From contig NC_067127.1 in assembly GCF_021347895.1 (NCBI RefSeq), positions 19,936,984 through 20,000,983 on the forward strand: a stretch of DNA of 64,000 nucleotides, read 5' to 3'. Made by a program: the position numbers and the translations under genes. Numbering within the stretch: position 1 is the stretch's first letter; every line of letters starts with the position of its first letter. The notes below the pieces were generated by a model. That model did not search any database and was not told the DNA's origin. It saw nothing but the letters and a program-made list of their open reading frames with translations. This DNA comes from Acanthochromis polyacanthus (lineage: Eukaryota > Chordata > Actinopteri > Pomacentridae). Below, piece by piece: positions 39,401 through 49,640 of the stretch.

Positions 39401-41470
39401 CTCTCACTCTCCCTCTCGCTCTTCTTCTCCTTCACCTCCTCCCTCTCCTCCTCCCACATTCTCCCCTCTCTCCTCCCCCTCTTCCTCCTACTCTCCCTCT
39501 CCTCTTCCCTCATTCTCCCCTCTCTCCTCCCCTCCCCTCCCCCTCCCCCTCCTACTCTCCCCTCTCTCCTCTTCCCACATTCTCCCCTCTCTCCTCCCCC
39601 TCCTCCTCCCCCTATCACCTTGCTTTTTCTCGTGTCCCTAACTCCCTCTCCTTTCCTCCTCCCTCCAACTCTTTTTCCTCTCGTCTTTACCGTTTTCTGA
39701 ATGACCCTCCGTCATTCTCTTTTATCCCCTACCCCTCTTTTTCTCCCCTCCCTCACTCCATCTCTTCTCCTTCTTCTTCTCCCCCCATCTCTCCTTCCCC
39801 TCCTCTTCCCCTGTACCACCCTCTCTCCCCCTCCTACTCCCCCTCTTCTTCACCTCCACCTTCACCTTCACCTCCACCTTCACCTTCACCTCCACCTTCA
39901 CCTTCACCTTCACCTCCACCTTCACCTCCACCTCCACCTTCACCTTCACCTTCACCTCCACCTTCACCTCGAACTCCACCCTTCCATTCATCTTCATCCG
40001 GGAGATGGGAGAGAGAGGGGGAGGGAGGAAAAAAAGAGTGAGAAGATCAGGAGAAGATCAGGAGAAGATCAGGAGGAGGAGAGGTTCTCGTCCTCCTCCT
40101 GATCTTCTCACTCTTCTCTCAGGAGGAGGGGTTCTCCTCCTCCTCCTGATCTTCTCACTCTTCTTTTTCTCCCTCCCCTTCTCTCTGCTATCTCCTCCTC
40201 TTCTGATCTCACCCTTCTTTTTGGGGAGAAAAAGAAGGGTGAGAAGATCAGGAGGAGAGGGAGTAGATCGGAGAGAGAGGGGAAGGGAGGGGAGCCCTCC
40301 CCCTCTCTGTCCTTTCTCCTCCTCCTCCTCCTTCTGATCTCACCCTTCTTTTTGGGGAGAAAAGGAAGGGTGAGAAGATCAGGAGGAGAGAGAGTAGATC
40401 GGAGAGAGAGGGGAAGGGAGGGGAGCCCTCCCCCTCTCTGTCCTATCTCCTCCTCCTCCTCCTTCTGATCTCACCCTTCTTTTTCTCCCTCCCCTTCTCT
40501 CTCCTATCTCCTCCTCCTCTCTGTCCTATCTATCTATCTTTCTTCGGGGGTTGCCTACATTCTTCTTCCCCTCCAAGTTTTTCTGTTGAGGGACCTCCTG
40601 ACAAACATACAGATTGGTGACAAACATGCAGGAGGTCCCTCTTAGCATTTTTTTACTAACCAGTGTGTGAGTTTCTCTCCCCAGATACCTCCTGCCTTAC
40701 CTAAGAGGGCTGCTGGACTTGCTGCCAGCCAACCTCCAGGTAAGAAGGTTCACAAACCTTTCATTTTATTAAATTTACCCTGTTTTATTTTAAGCATTTT
40801 AGCTCCGTGTGATTTTCTGAATGGGATCTGGTCAGATTTTATTTGAATGAATCTCTTGTGATTATGTCTGATCAGATCTATTCCAACTTTATTTGAATGA
40901 ATTATCTTCGATTGTATTTTGTGTGATTCTGTCTGAGCTCGGTTCTTGTCGGTGGGACTCTGGTCAGGGTGCCCGTCAGAGGTGTGGGCGGATCTGGGGG
41001 GGATTGTGGGAAACCTCCTGTGGTGCCCCCCTTACAGTGAAGCTCCGCTCTGTCAGAAGGTGAACAGGATGCAGACGGCATGTCACAGAGAAGCAACATG
41101 TGCATCTGTATCCCACCCTGGACCCACAGTGGAGTCCACAGTGACAATGTCACAGTTCAGGGTGACCGAGCCCCAACAGAGATGAAGCCAGAGACGACGA
41201 CCAGCCTCTGAGGAGAAGAAAGAACAACTTTATTGAGACTTTACCGGATGCACTGATAATTTAAATGTGCTTAAGAAAGAATGATCCAACAGACACTGCA
41301 GGGATTTAGCATGTAGCACATCACAGTCTGACAAAATGTAGTGATGTCAGAATCAATTGAAAAATACATCTGTATCTCTTTTTTTTGTTTTAAAGAACTG
41401 GTGCTTCAACGACATCAAGCAGATTCAGACAGGATGGACCAGAGATGACGGGAGGCAGATCCAGGACTAG
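36469..41470 (+). CDS. Possible small four-exon gene, 54 residues, unrecognised (copy 1)
   Basis: I do not recognise this protein; it is a gene prediction from splice logic. Exons: 36469-36474 (ATGAAG then GTAAGA), 38671-38699 (after TTTCTGTTTCCAG), 40685-40739 (after TCTCTCCCCAG, donor CAG/GTAAGA) and 41396-41470 (after TTGTTTTAAAG, ending TAG). All phases agree. The product would read MK, RTSDFSRDSR, a leucine-rich segment YLLPYLRGLLDLLPANLQ, then NWCFNDIKQIQTGW and a polar end DDGRQIQD. No signal peptide is evident. The second donor (AG/GTGTAG) is weak. Intron 2 is almost entirely the polypyrimidine tract. The same four exons are conserved in copy 2. It could equally be a non-coding RNA or chance. 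Confidence 0.3.
36629..37200 (+). repeat. Diverged ~304-bp tandem repeat
   Basis: TTCAATGTGCCGAGATCAGT at 36629 recurs as TTCAATGTGCTGAGAGCAGT at 36933. The following sequences remain alignable: TCTGTATTTTATAAATGGTT against TTTGTATTTTATAAATTGAT, then GTTTGGCCGTAAAATTAGAC. In copy 2 the corresponding patch (about 58125-58210) carries a different sequence, consistent with conversion or rearrangement between repeat units. Confidence 0.6.
37579..37631 (+). repeat. Short retroposon tail fragment (copy 1)
   Basis: CACCCCCCGCGACCCTCGTG plus AGGATAAAGCGGTGTATAGA and GAACGGATGGAT equals the last ~50 bases of the 53396-53752 family. The equivalent in copy 2 is at 59094-59149. Confidence 0.7.
38700..40540 (+). 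repeat. 1.8-kb polypyrimidine tract with hairpin units (copy 1)
   Basis: The plus strand is almost pure C and T for the first 1.3 kb. It opens as CCCTCACCTCCAC hexamer-type repeats, changes to TTCCTCCTCTTCC repeats, and returns to CACCTTCACCTCC repeats near 39850-39970. After about 40000 there are large inverted repeats: AGAAGATCAGGAGGAG pairs with CTCCTCCTGATCTTCT, and a ~130-bp unit containing CACCCTTCTTTTTGGGGAGA occurs twice (about 40206 and 40340). It explains the very long Pro/Ser-rich (+) and Glu/Gly-rich (-) reading frames here. Polypurine-polypyrimidine mirror repeats can form triplex (H-) DNA. Confidence 0.9.
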
Positions 41471-41923
41471 TGCATGACTCGAGAGACCGTGCAATTAACA
41501 CAAGGTAAGTTTATCAAATAAACTGACTAATTAGAAACTTAATGTTAATATGAGTATGTGAAGTAATTTAGCTCAGATGTAATTATTTATCTCTGAGTCA
41601 ATTAAAGTTTTCTCTCTTTTTGCTGTCTTTAGAGCCATCTCTCCAAGACCCCCGATCTTATGAAAGATCAGATCAAGAAAGCAGACAAGGAACAGCCCAT
41701 GAAGTGAATCCAGATTATGGCAGAGGGGACGATTATTACAGTGACGCAAAAGGTGATACAAAGACTAAATCTGATACTATTGTGTTTATTGTGTTTGTAT
41801 ACTGACAGTCAATAGAAACTTTGAGGCAGAAATGTACGCAGAATTCTACTTGTAGGGGGGTTGTAATTATTCATTGTGGATTTACTGATGATCTAGTGCC
41901 CTGGTAGTTGAGATAATGATGAG

Positions 41924-42256
41924 TTGTCATTTTGTCATGATTCATTGCACATGGGTTGGTCACTTTGCAAAAGTCAACCAAATACACACCAAGCAATACT
42001 CAGTGAGTATCTGCACAATTTGAGAATGGGTTTTGAAGGCCTATATAAAGGCCCAAAAGAGGCCACCATTGTTAGTCCAGTGAACAGCATCATGCTGCGT
42101 CTATCACATGAACAACGTCTCCGGGCACTGGGTATGGTGGAGGCCGGTTTGAGCTACAGTGATGTAGCCAGGCGTATGGGCTGTTCCCAACCCACAATCA
42201 GAAGCCTGGTCCAAAGCATGCGCCAAACTCCCCAAGTTCATTGCTTATACAGATAA
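41924..42256 (+). mobile_element. Tc1-type transposase N-terminal fragment (copy 1)
   Basis: It encodes RLSHEQRLRALGMVEAGLSY and SDVARRMGCSQPTIRSLVQ, a clear helix-turn-helix DNA-binding domain of the Tc1/mariner type, then ends after about 45 residues of homology at RQTPQ. There is no DDE domain. The 75 residues before the motif are probably not part of the transposase. Duplicated at 62733-63065, where the residue before RLSHEQ is Pro rather than Leu, as in intact transposases. Confidence 0.75.
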
Positions 42257-43190
42257 AGTCATTGAGAAGACACTGTCATGTTGCAGTGAGAGCTCCAGAT
42301 GATGTATACATCACAGCACAGGTCTAATTCCAGTCAAACTCTATGATATCCTGATATTTTGTTATTACACCAAATGAAAAGGTGACTTTGAACACTAAAA
42401 TGCACCATCTTGAGTCCGTTGGTGCAGTTAACCTTTGTAATGTCTCTAAGTTCTGTTAGTTGTTCATCTCCCACCTGCCTCTCCCTCAGAGTTTCCATCT
42501 GAATTTTCAGAGTTCTTCACTGATTTTATCTCAGTACAGACAGAGTCATGATAACAGGTGACTTAAATATCCATGCAGACGCTGTGAATGACAGCTTCAA
42601 CTGCAGTTAGCTCATTGTTAGACTCAGTTTTTCTCAAAATGTTCATTTTCCAGCCCAGGCTGCTGGAGGATTTCCTTCTCTCCTCTCCTCTTTGTCTTCA
42701 TACAGTTAGATGTATGTCACTGACTTTGTGTTTTGTCCTCTGCAGGTTTCTCTGGATCTGGAGCTGCATGTTTCTGATCTGCTGTTATCGGCCTCAGTGA
42801 CCTCCAAAGTCTTCATGTTCTCTCCTTCCTCTCTACCCTCAACCCAGCCAGAAGTTATTTTTTAAATTTCCCAACAACTTTTTTTCCTCCACACGGGCAC
42901 CGCATGCTTGATCTGATCATACTGCAAAAAGAGAGATCCTCAAATAAAAAACAAAAGAACACAATAGAACTGTATCTGTTTGTTTAAAAGTGTAACATAA
43001 TGCACCCTTCCTTTTATATTTATTTTTGGAGAGCATGTGTTATGGTTCTCAAACTAAATCAGTTTTAAAAATGTGCTTTCAAACCACTGGTTTCTCACAA
43101 ACACCTGGACTCCATCTTAAAGCTGCACAGCATTTGAACATACTGCTGGTTGTGTGTTTACTTGGAGTAAATACACTAAAGTTAACCGTT

Positions 43191-43703
43191 TGTATCTGAA
43201 GTTCAGTCATAATGTGCACCAACTAGTGTCTGTTGTGGTTGACAATAAAGTGGCTATTCTGTTCTATTCTGATTAATCTCTGCTCATGCTGCATCCTTGT
43301 CCTAGATGACAGGACGCATTCAGTCCCTGGATGTGTTCCAGGCAGAAAAGTGAGTTTTTGTTACAATAGGAGGAGCAGTTTAAGTGCTTCGGTCCTGTAG
43401 ATTGTTTCAGAATGAAAACTGCAGATTTGAAGTCCTCAGTGTGTGTGTGGTCAGTCATTAGAGATGCTCCCATCCTGAGCTGTGCAACATAACCAACTGT
43501 TATGCATTGTTGCCTGTTTTGGTTCTCCCTTGTGTCGTATGCTGTTTACTACAGTTCAACACTTTCATTTAGCAGACGCTTTTATCCAAAGCGGCGCATC
43601 TGAAGTAGATACAGCACACAGTTGATGCCCCTGAACACATCATCAGTGATGCTTCCTGGACTGTTTCGGCACTGTTTCAACATCACACTCCGTCACCCAG
43701 GAC
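43191..43703. other. No gene seen
   Basis: Sequence after the last position comparable with copy 2 and before the THAP element. No coding or repeat feature recognised. Confidence 0.5.
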
Positions 43704-45736
43704 CATAGATATACATAGAAAGGCTAGATGGCTGATGGGATTTTCGCCGGCGTCGTCACCGGTCGGCCATCTTACCTAGGGGGACTTTTCCGGAGCGCTC
43801 TGTAGTAGTGGATGGAAGGCGAGCGACCTACACAAACAAAAATACACTTAATTTGCTGAATTCTTGACGGATTTACAAACGGTTTGGTTTATTAAAAACC
43901 TCATTAACGTGGCTATGATTGCGCAGACCTGTTGAAATTGCAGTTTTTCTTTTCGAAAATCGCTGCATAGTTGTGTGTTTGTTACAGCCATTTGCAAGGC
44001 TGCAATCTGGGAGTTTCAATTATGTCATTTATGTCTAAATGACAATTTGTGTGGATGCAGTTGGATATTAGCTAGCAAAGAAACAAGAGGTTGTGAATGA
44101 GACATGTGAGCCACTTGGACTATTACAAAGTAACCTGGACTTAGTTCTATACAGGTGGGAAAGGCATAATTACTCATTCGTTTTAACATGATTTCCAAGC
44201 TGTTTCATTAGTGAAATATATCCTAGATTTAGATTCATTGTGATACAGTAAGGCTGGCTTTGTGTTTGCAAAAATACCCCCCTACAGTGCAAGATGCCAC
44301 ACTTTTGTGCAGCATATGGATGCTCAAATGAACGTTCCTTCAAAACAAGAGCCTGTGGAATCACCTTTTACTCGTAAGAAATGACTTGAGGGACATATTT
44401 AGGATAATTGTTACTAACTTAGTGGATTTGTACTTATATAATACAAGTTATTTTGACCCTGACGTTTTAGAAATGTTTCTACCATTTGTTTACATAATAA
44501 TAATCACTGAATATTTCTTTTTCACATTTCTTTTAACATGTTACTGTTATTTAGGTTTCATAATGGCATTCAAGCATAGGCTACATGAATTACCCCAACA
44601 ATATCAGAATTTAGCTCAGTATGTTTGTCCTTACCATTAATGTTAAAGGTAAGAAGGGCGTAAAATGTTGTCAATAATTCATATATCTTGGTATCTTCTC
44701 ATGTTTTTAAGGTTTCCCCAAAACACAGAGAAGAGGAGGCAATGCGAACTCGCTCTAAGAAGGGACGGTTTTGCTGCATCAAAAAACTGCAAACTGTGCA
44801 GCGAACATTTCAGGAGTGAGGATTTTGACAGGACAGGGCAGACTGTCCGGCTTAAGCGCACCTGTTAATAAAAGAAACCTTGATGTCATGTTACTGAATG
44901 TGTTTATTTAAAAATGTATAATAAAATATATGTAGGGGAGAACAGGTAAGATGAAGGAACCATCCCTTTGATCTTTAAAACTATACACATGAGTTGTCAC
45001 GAGACCCTAAAATGAGAACGCAAACATCATTTCCAACTGGCTGTGGAATTCTTTGACTTTTGTGGTAGAATTATTTTTATGCTAAAGCAAATGGACCCAG
45101 GTCTAAACTTATACATTATGCATGTCAGTGATATTCAATGTATAGAACTATGTGAATCATTAGGAAAAGCTCATTCTGAATCATTAAATTAATTAGGTTT
45201 TATCAAAACGATGGCCATGGGGCAAGATGAACCAAAAGCCTTGGGGTAAATTGAACCAATATGAATCACAATTCATGTAATGTACATACACTATTTGTTG
45301 AGTTTAAGTTTAAAATATCATGTGGGTCAACTTACCCCTTTATATTTAATATATGTATTAATTAGAAATATAAAATATCAAACTATTAAATGTTTAACAT
45401 AAACACTGACGATTTAATTTCACTGTGTGTATGTGTGCAGCTATGGCAGGTAATGCTCTATCTACTTTTTTAATTTGATATGAAAGTCCATGGTTATAAT
45501 TATCCGTAAATATGCAATAACATAACTACATCTCTGGCGTTTATAACAAATCAAACCGTTTAAAAATCGGTTGAAAATTCAGCAAGCTATGGTTAATGAA
45601 ATAGTACATGCTCCATAGGCATTAATGTTATCAGCGAGCCAGCAGCCCCTAGGTAAGATGGCCGCCGCGTAGCGACGTCAGCCCTCATTGGCTCACAGCG
45701 TTTGTAAGCTATCTAGCCTTTCTATGTATATCTATG
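43704..45736 (+). mobile_element. DNA transposon with long TIRs carrying a THAP gene
   Basis: The ends are CATAGATATACATAGAAAGG then CTAGATGGCT and, reading in from the right, CATAGATATACATAGAAAGG then CTAGATAGCT: a 30-bp terminal inverted repeat with one mismatch. The near-perfect ends suggest fairly recent mobility. The only coding content seen is the two-exon THAP gene at 44294-44868, so it would need a transposase from elsewhere. No unambiguous target duplication is seen (CCAGG lies near both ends). It abuts the truncated end of the minus-strand transposase at 45757. Confidence 0.75.
44294..44868 (+). CDS. THAP zinc-finger protein, 78 residues, two exons
   Basis: THAP domains are C2CH zinc fingers that bind DNA and are shared by P-element-type and related transposases and host transcription factors. 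Exons 44294-44373 and 44712-44868 join in frame (TC/GTAAGA ... TTTTTAAG/G) and end TAA. The fold's landmarks are present: MPHFCAAYGC (Cys5, Cys10), ITFYSFPQNTEKRR, then CKLCSEHF (Cys56, His59) and SEDFDRTGQTVRL. The conserved tryptophan position is occupied by Cys38, and the AVPxxF box expected right after the RLK segment is replaced by RTC and a stop, so the domain is slightly truncated. It lies entirely inside the inverted-repeat element. Host use cannot be judged. Confidence 0.65.
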
Positions 45737-46559
45737 CCAGGCGTAAACTAACCGTGACGTCACCCGTTGGTTTCAACGCCGAGAAAATGAAGCCTGGATT
45801 TTGCTACTTCCTGGTCGCCGTTTTGGATTTTTTTGGAGCCAGGGACGTAAAAAGCGTCATCAAACAGGCTGGACCGGAGAGCTAAGGAGCTGGGCCTCTC
45901 TATCTTTAGTTCAGTGCAGTCTAAGATAGCAAATGTAGTTGGGAAGTCCTGTTTAAAGTTGTCAGGCATGTTCTGTGAAATTATATCTCTGTGTGGCCAA
46001 ATGGGCAGGTGGCCAAGTCGGTCATACATGCAGTCTACCCAGGAGTGTATTACAGTGCTGACACTCTGTAGTCGAATTTGAAACCTATATGCTAAGTCCT
46101 TGTGGTCAAAATTTTGTCTCAACTTCATCAGTGTGAGTAAAAACTGGGTGCTTAAGGGCATGTTTTGGGCCTCGATGTCTACCACTTTATATGTCAGGGG
46201 AATCTGTGTTTGTGGTGCAGTGGGGTCATTTGGCACTTTAAAAAAGTCACACAAGCTGTTAAACTGTTCATATGTGAATCCAGTGCAGTACTGGAAATAA
46301 CCAGGCACATGACTTTGGTTCAAAGACTCTGGAGTTAATATCAGTGCATTTTTAAATTTCCCTTCAAGTAACTTGAGCTGGCGTTTTTTTTCTTCAAGTT
46401 CCGTCTTCAAATTTATCATTTCCTTCTTTTGTTGTTCGAGTCTCTCCTTTAGAGTTTTCAGCTCCTCTTCTTGGTGGCCTGTATTGTTGTGTGCCTCTGT
46501 AAATGCAAATATGAAAGAAAAAAACATTCAGTTAATGACATAATTTTCTCTTTCACAGC

Positions 46560-47326
46560 TCCCTCTAGTTGAAAAAGCTTCAGAGTCACCACCAGCAAAA
46601 CAAGCTTGTGAATTTCCAGATTTTCCCTTACCCCCTCATCCGTCAAATTTCACTACAGTGATGAATAAATATGAAACAAAGATGTACAGTAAAATCTCCA
46701 TCACTTTGCCACAATCCATTGCCCTGGAGCATGACACCAGACAACAGGAAACAAACAACACCTTGCACGGTCTGACCGGCTTACGTCCACTTGTTTCAAA
46801 AGAATTTGCTCAAGAAAATCAAACTATGAAAGCCTAGCAGCCACCATTAAGACCACAGCCACTGGGCAGACAAGCGCTATGAAAAGAGGGATACGTCTTG
46901 AGCCCACAGCAGCAAAGTACTACTGTGAGATCACAGGAAATGCAGTGCTCCCATGTGGATTTGTGGTAAATCCTCATGCTCCTCACCTTGGCACTTCACC
47001 AGACAGGAAGGTCACTGAGATAGGGGACAGCAGAGGTCACGGCCTTTTGGAGATCAAGTGTCAATCAAAAGGAGAGCTACAAAGATTGTCCTTATCTCGT
47101 GAAACATGCAGATGGTAGCTACAAGCTAAAGGAGAGCCACACATATCACTACCAAATAACAGGACAGTTGGGACTCACAGGCATGCCATGCTGTGATTTC
47201 TTTGTGATGTGCTCAAAAGACTATCACCTGCAGCGCATTCATTTTGATGCAGCAAAATGGGGTGATATGAAAAACAAATTAGACCTGTTTTTCTTTGAGT
47301 ACTTCCTCAGCAGATGCCAACAGTAA
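46560..47326 (+). pseudogene. YqaJ/lambda-exonuclease-like nuclease relic
   Basis: Plus-strand frames carry the signature of YqaJ-type (PD-(D/E)XK) nucleases: KRGIRLEPTAAKYYCEITGN, then LGTSPDRKV (catalytic Asp), HGLLEIKCQSKG (ExK) and, after a frameshift near 47060, SHTYHYQITGQLGLTGMPCC with the conserved Gln, and FFVMCSKDYHLQRIHFD. Another frameshift lies near 46835. It is antisense to, and inside an intron of, the THAP/DDE transposase (45757-48907). ISL2EU-type transposons are known to carry a YqaJ protein as a second gene, so both are probably halves of one dead element. Not a phage gene. Confidence 0.7.
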
Positions 47327-48430
47327 TGACAAAAACAACAAAATAAAGCAAACACACCCTTTGTTAAACTCTTACTGTTATGGCTGTTGTTGCTTTCAAA
47401 AAACACAAGACGTCCAAAACAGTCCGATTCGTCTTTTGAGGAGGAGGTTTACGACTCACTAATTTAAAAAGCACACACGGAGATCTATTATGATTCAAAA
47501 AACAAGTTTGAGATTTATTTTCGTTAACACAACTTAGGTATTCTCCGTTGTTGACTTTCTAGAAATACAAAAATAACGTAATTTTAGTGGTTGATAAACT
47601 GTCTCACTCCTCACTCCTTCAACACAAAAAGCAGAGCCCTCCAAGCGACAGCTGACCGCTCTCCCTTAATCAAGGGAGTGGGATGGCTCAACAAGTAGGA
47701 GGCAGGTGAGCAGTTAATCATAATCACAATTAGCAAAATGATCAAAATTATTCAAATAATCAATCATCAATTAATAGAAATAGGCTCCAACACTTACCAT
47801 TGTTAGTTTCTGTGACACTGAGATGAGATGCTTCGTCAGTTGAATTCAAGGTGGAGGCTTCAGCATCCTGTTCATCATATCTGATTCTGTGAAAACACAG
47901 TTGTTAGAGTTTAAGTTACGATGCTTTTTGTTATTACTTATTAATACATTTCAATTAAATACTGTGGAAATTTAATTTTACTTATATTTGTAAAAAAATA
48001 TATTGTATCATTGATGAGCGGTTGGTGAGGGTAGGGTGTGGGCATTAAGGCTCGGTTAACAGTGACTTTTCTGTGATATTTTACTGTTTTATTTGTGTTC
48101 TTGGTGTTGTACCACTATATGACTGCTATTTTAAATGACCAAAATAAAATGCATTAAAAAAGTCTGACAATCCCAAATACTTACAATAAAATGCAGTCAC
48201 ATTTAACTATTTGACGCAGGGATTTTGATTAGTCTCATACAATTGCACTGCACTAAATAACACAAACCTTTTTGCTGGAGGATTTCTGCTTCCTCCTTGA
48301 TGTTCCCTCCTCGAGAAAGAAGACAGAGCAGCCACAGGATTTGTGAATTCAGTTGTAGGGCGTCCGTCCACAAAAGGCTTAAAGATACAAGTATGTCAGA
48401 AGTTGTCTCTATATATCAACAGTTCTATTT

Positions 48431-48725
48431 TGCTCAAATAATACACAGTAGCTCAAGTTTTAAGAGAAGTAACCTTCCACTGAGACGTCTTTCTTTGCTA
48501 ATGTTATCTGACCTAACACACAGAGCTACGGTTAGCTAATGTTAGCTAGCAACTTACCTTAGAACAGACGTAGGTGTTCTGATTGATTATTTTTCTCAAA
48601 TAATACACAGTAGCTCAGGTTTTAAGAGAAGTAACCTTCCATTGAGACGTCTTTCTTTGCTAATGTTATCTGACCTAACACACAGAGCGGTTAGCTAATG
48701 TTAGCTAGCAACTTACCTTACAACA
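48431..48725. repeat. Local ~145-bp tandem duplication
   Basis: AATACACAGTAGCTCAAGTT through AGCTAGCAACTTACCTTAGA (about 48439-48564) repeats at about 48600-48724 with few changes. It includes a splice donor and part of the THAP coding exon, so the transposase has a duplicated, partly ruined exon end. Confidence 0.8.
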
Positions 48726-49072
48726 GGATTATTGATTTTGGAGGGATTTCGCTGATCATGCGGTCTCCCACACTGCTTAATTCACACGCGGCACCTTTCT
48801 TCTTGTGTCTTTGGCTTGGGGAATGCAAAAAAATCAACACCACCCTCCAAGCTTTGCGGATAACGAGTGTCGGACTTGCAAATACCATACGCACACCGCT
48901 TCAGCATATTGTCTTGTGCTGAAAGCTTGACAGACCTCTCGTGCCTAGTTACAGTTGCTAAGGTAGGATTGGACAGTCGCCATTTGTGGGAGGGACTTAG
49001 CGAAGGGTCAATTGCACGACACAGTAACTGGCAGTATTTATAGGGTTAACTCAGTTTAGTTTTCTCGTTGCG

Positions 49073-49086
49073 CCAGCAGAGTGCGC
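49073..49086 (+). promoter_or_regulatory. CTCF-like core motif
   Basis: CCAGCAGAGTGCGC matches the vertebrate CTCF core with one mismatch, within GCGCCAGCAGAGTGCGCTGT. It lies in the single-copy part of the duplication unit between the transposase relic and the satellite array. Motif-only evidence. Confidence 0.3.
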
Positions 49087-49640
49087 TGTAGCGCTGCAGA
49101 TCTCTTCTTTTACTTTTTTTTAAGGCAGAAACTACAGAAAGACGTATTTCTATCGGATCGGGTTGAGCTGGTAACTTCTCTAAAAAGTTTAGTTGCAGGC
49201 ATTTTTTCCTTGGAGTTTTAGCACTGTGGAGACTTTTCCCGCTGAGAGAGCAGAGATAAACCGCTGAGTGATATCTTTCTTATGTTTTTCCGTTGGATTA
49301 AGCTCCGGTGAGTCCACTTTTATCTTGCACTAGCTTAGCATGCTAGCGAATTTCACCAGAGGTGATGTTACGGGCGACGCTGAAGTTAGCTTCCGATTCG
49401 GCAGCTTCCGATTCGGCACTTAAGGGAAAAGTTAAGGGGAAATGAAATGAACGTACGGTGCGACAGTTTATCCACTGATTATCTGTTTTTTTCGACACTT
49501 CTTGATGTGTAAACATTTTATACATTTGGGTAAGACATTAACTATGCCTGACAAGAGCTATTGTATTTGTAAAACTTGTATTTTATTTGTGAAAACGTTT
49601 AAGGGGATATTTCACCGTTTTTGCTTTATAACCAGTCCTT

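Larger units (their letters stand above)
32371..43190 (+). repeat. Tandem duplication, copy 1
   Basis: From ACAATTCACTTAATTTCTTG at about 32371 to the last base that can be compared, this block recurs almost base for base at 53871-64000. Copy 1 is about 690 bp longer. The differences are mainly a ~500-bp AT-rich block (about 37888-38386, absent near 59408), a longer polypyrimidine tract, a rewritten patch at 36625-36700, and scattered single-base changes. The unit length, start to start, is about 21.5 kb. The right end of homology is not reached because copy 2 leaves the window. Confidence 0.95.
45757..48907 (-). pseudogene. THAP + DDE transposase relic, ISL2EU/Harbinger-like
   Basis: Minus-strand exons: 48907-48717 (MLKRCAYGICKSDTRYPQSL, a THAP start), 48578-48558 (NTYVCSK), 48377-48268 (PFVDGRPTTEFTNPVAALSS), 47886-47798 (IRYDEQDAEASTLNSTDEAS) and 46496-45757. 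The last holds a coiled coil (QEEELKTLKERLEQQKKEMI), a helix-turn-helix block (FLLTLMKLRQNFDHKDLAYRF) and the first DDE strand ILDCTELKIERPSSL (Asp). After that the similarity stops abruptly near 45885, so the remaining catalytic residues are absent. Further lesions are a TGA in place of the conserved THAP Trp (after ERCRV) and the zinc-ligand His of CSKHF changed to Pro. A ~145-bp tandem duplication disrupts the exon 1 end. A dead element copy. Confidence 0.7.

Noticed and set aside
38638..40041. 467-codon Pro/Ser-rich frame (+), and similar frames at 59665-60956
   Set aside because: Pure low-complexity translation of a polypyrimidine repeat. Several frames are open at once on both strands, and the copies differ in length and frame.
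40902..41185. Overlapping 83- and 79-codon frames on opposite strands, repeated at 61710-61993
   Set aside because: Intronic, no recognisable family, identical in both copies only because the duplication is recent.
46879..47326. YqaJ domain considered as evidence of phage or bacterial DNA
   Set aside because: It is paired with a THAP/DDE eukaryotic transposase and carries frameshifts; fits an ISL2EU-type transposon.
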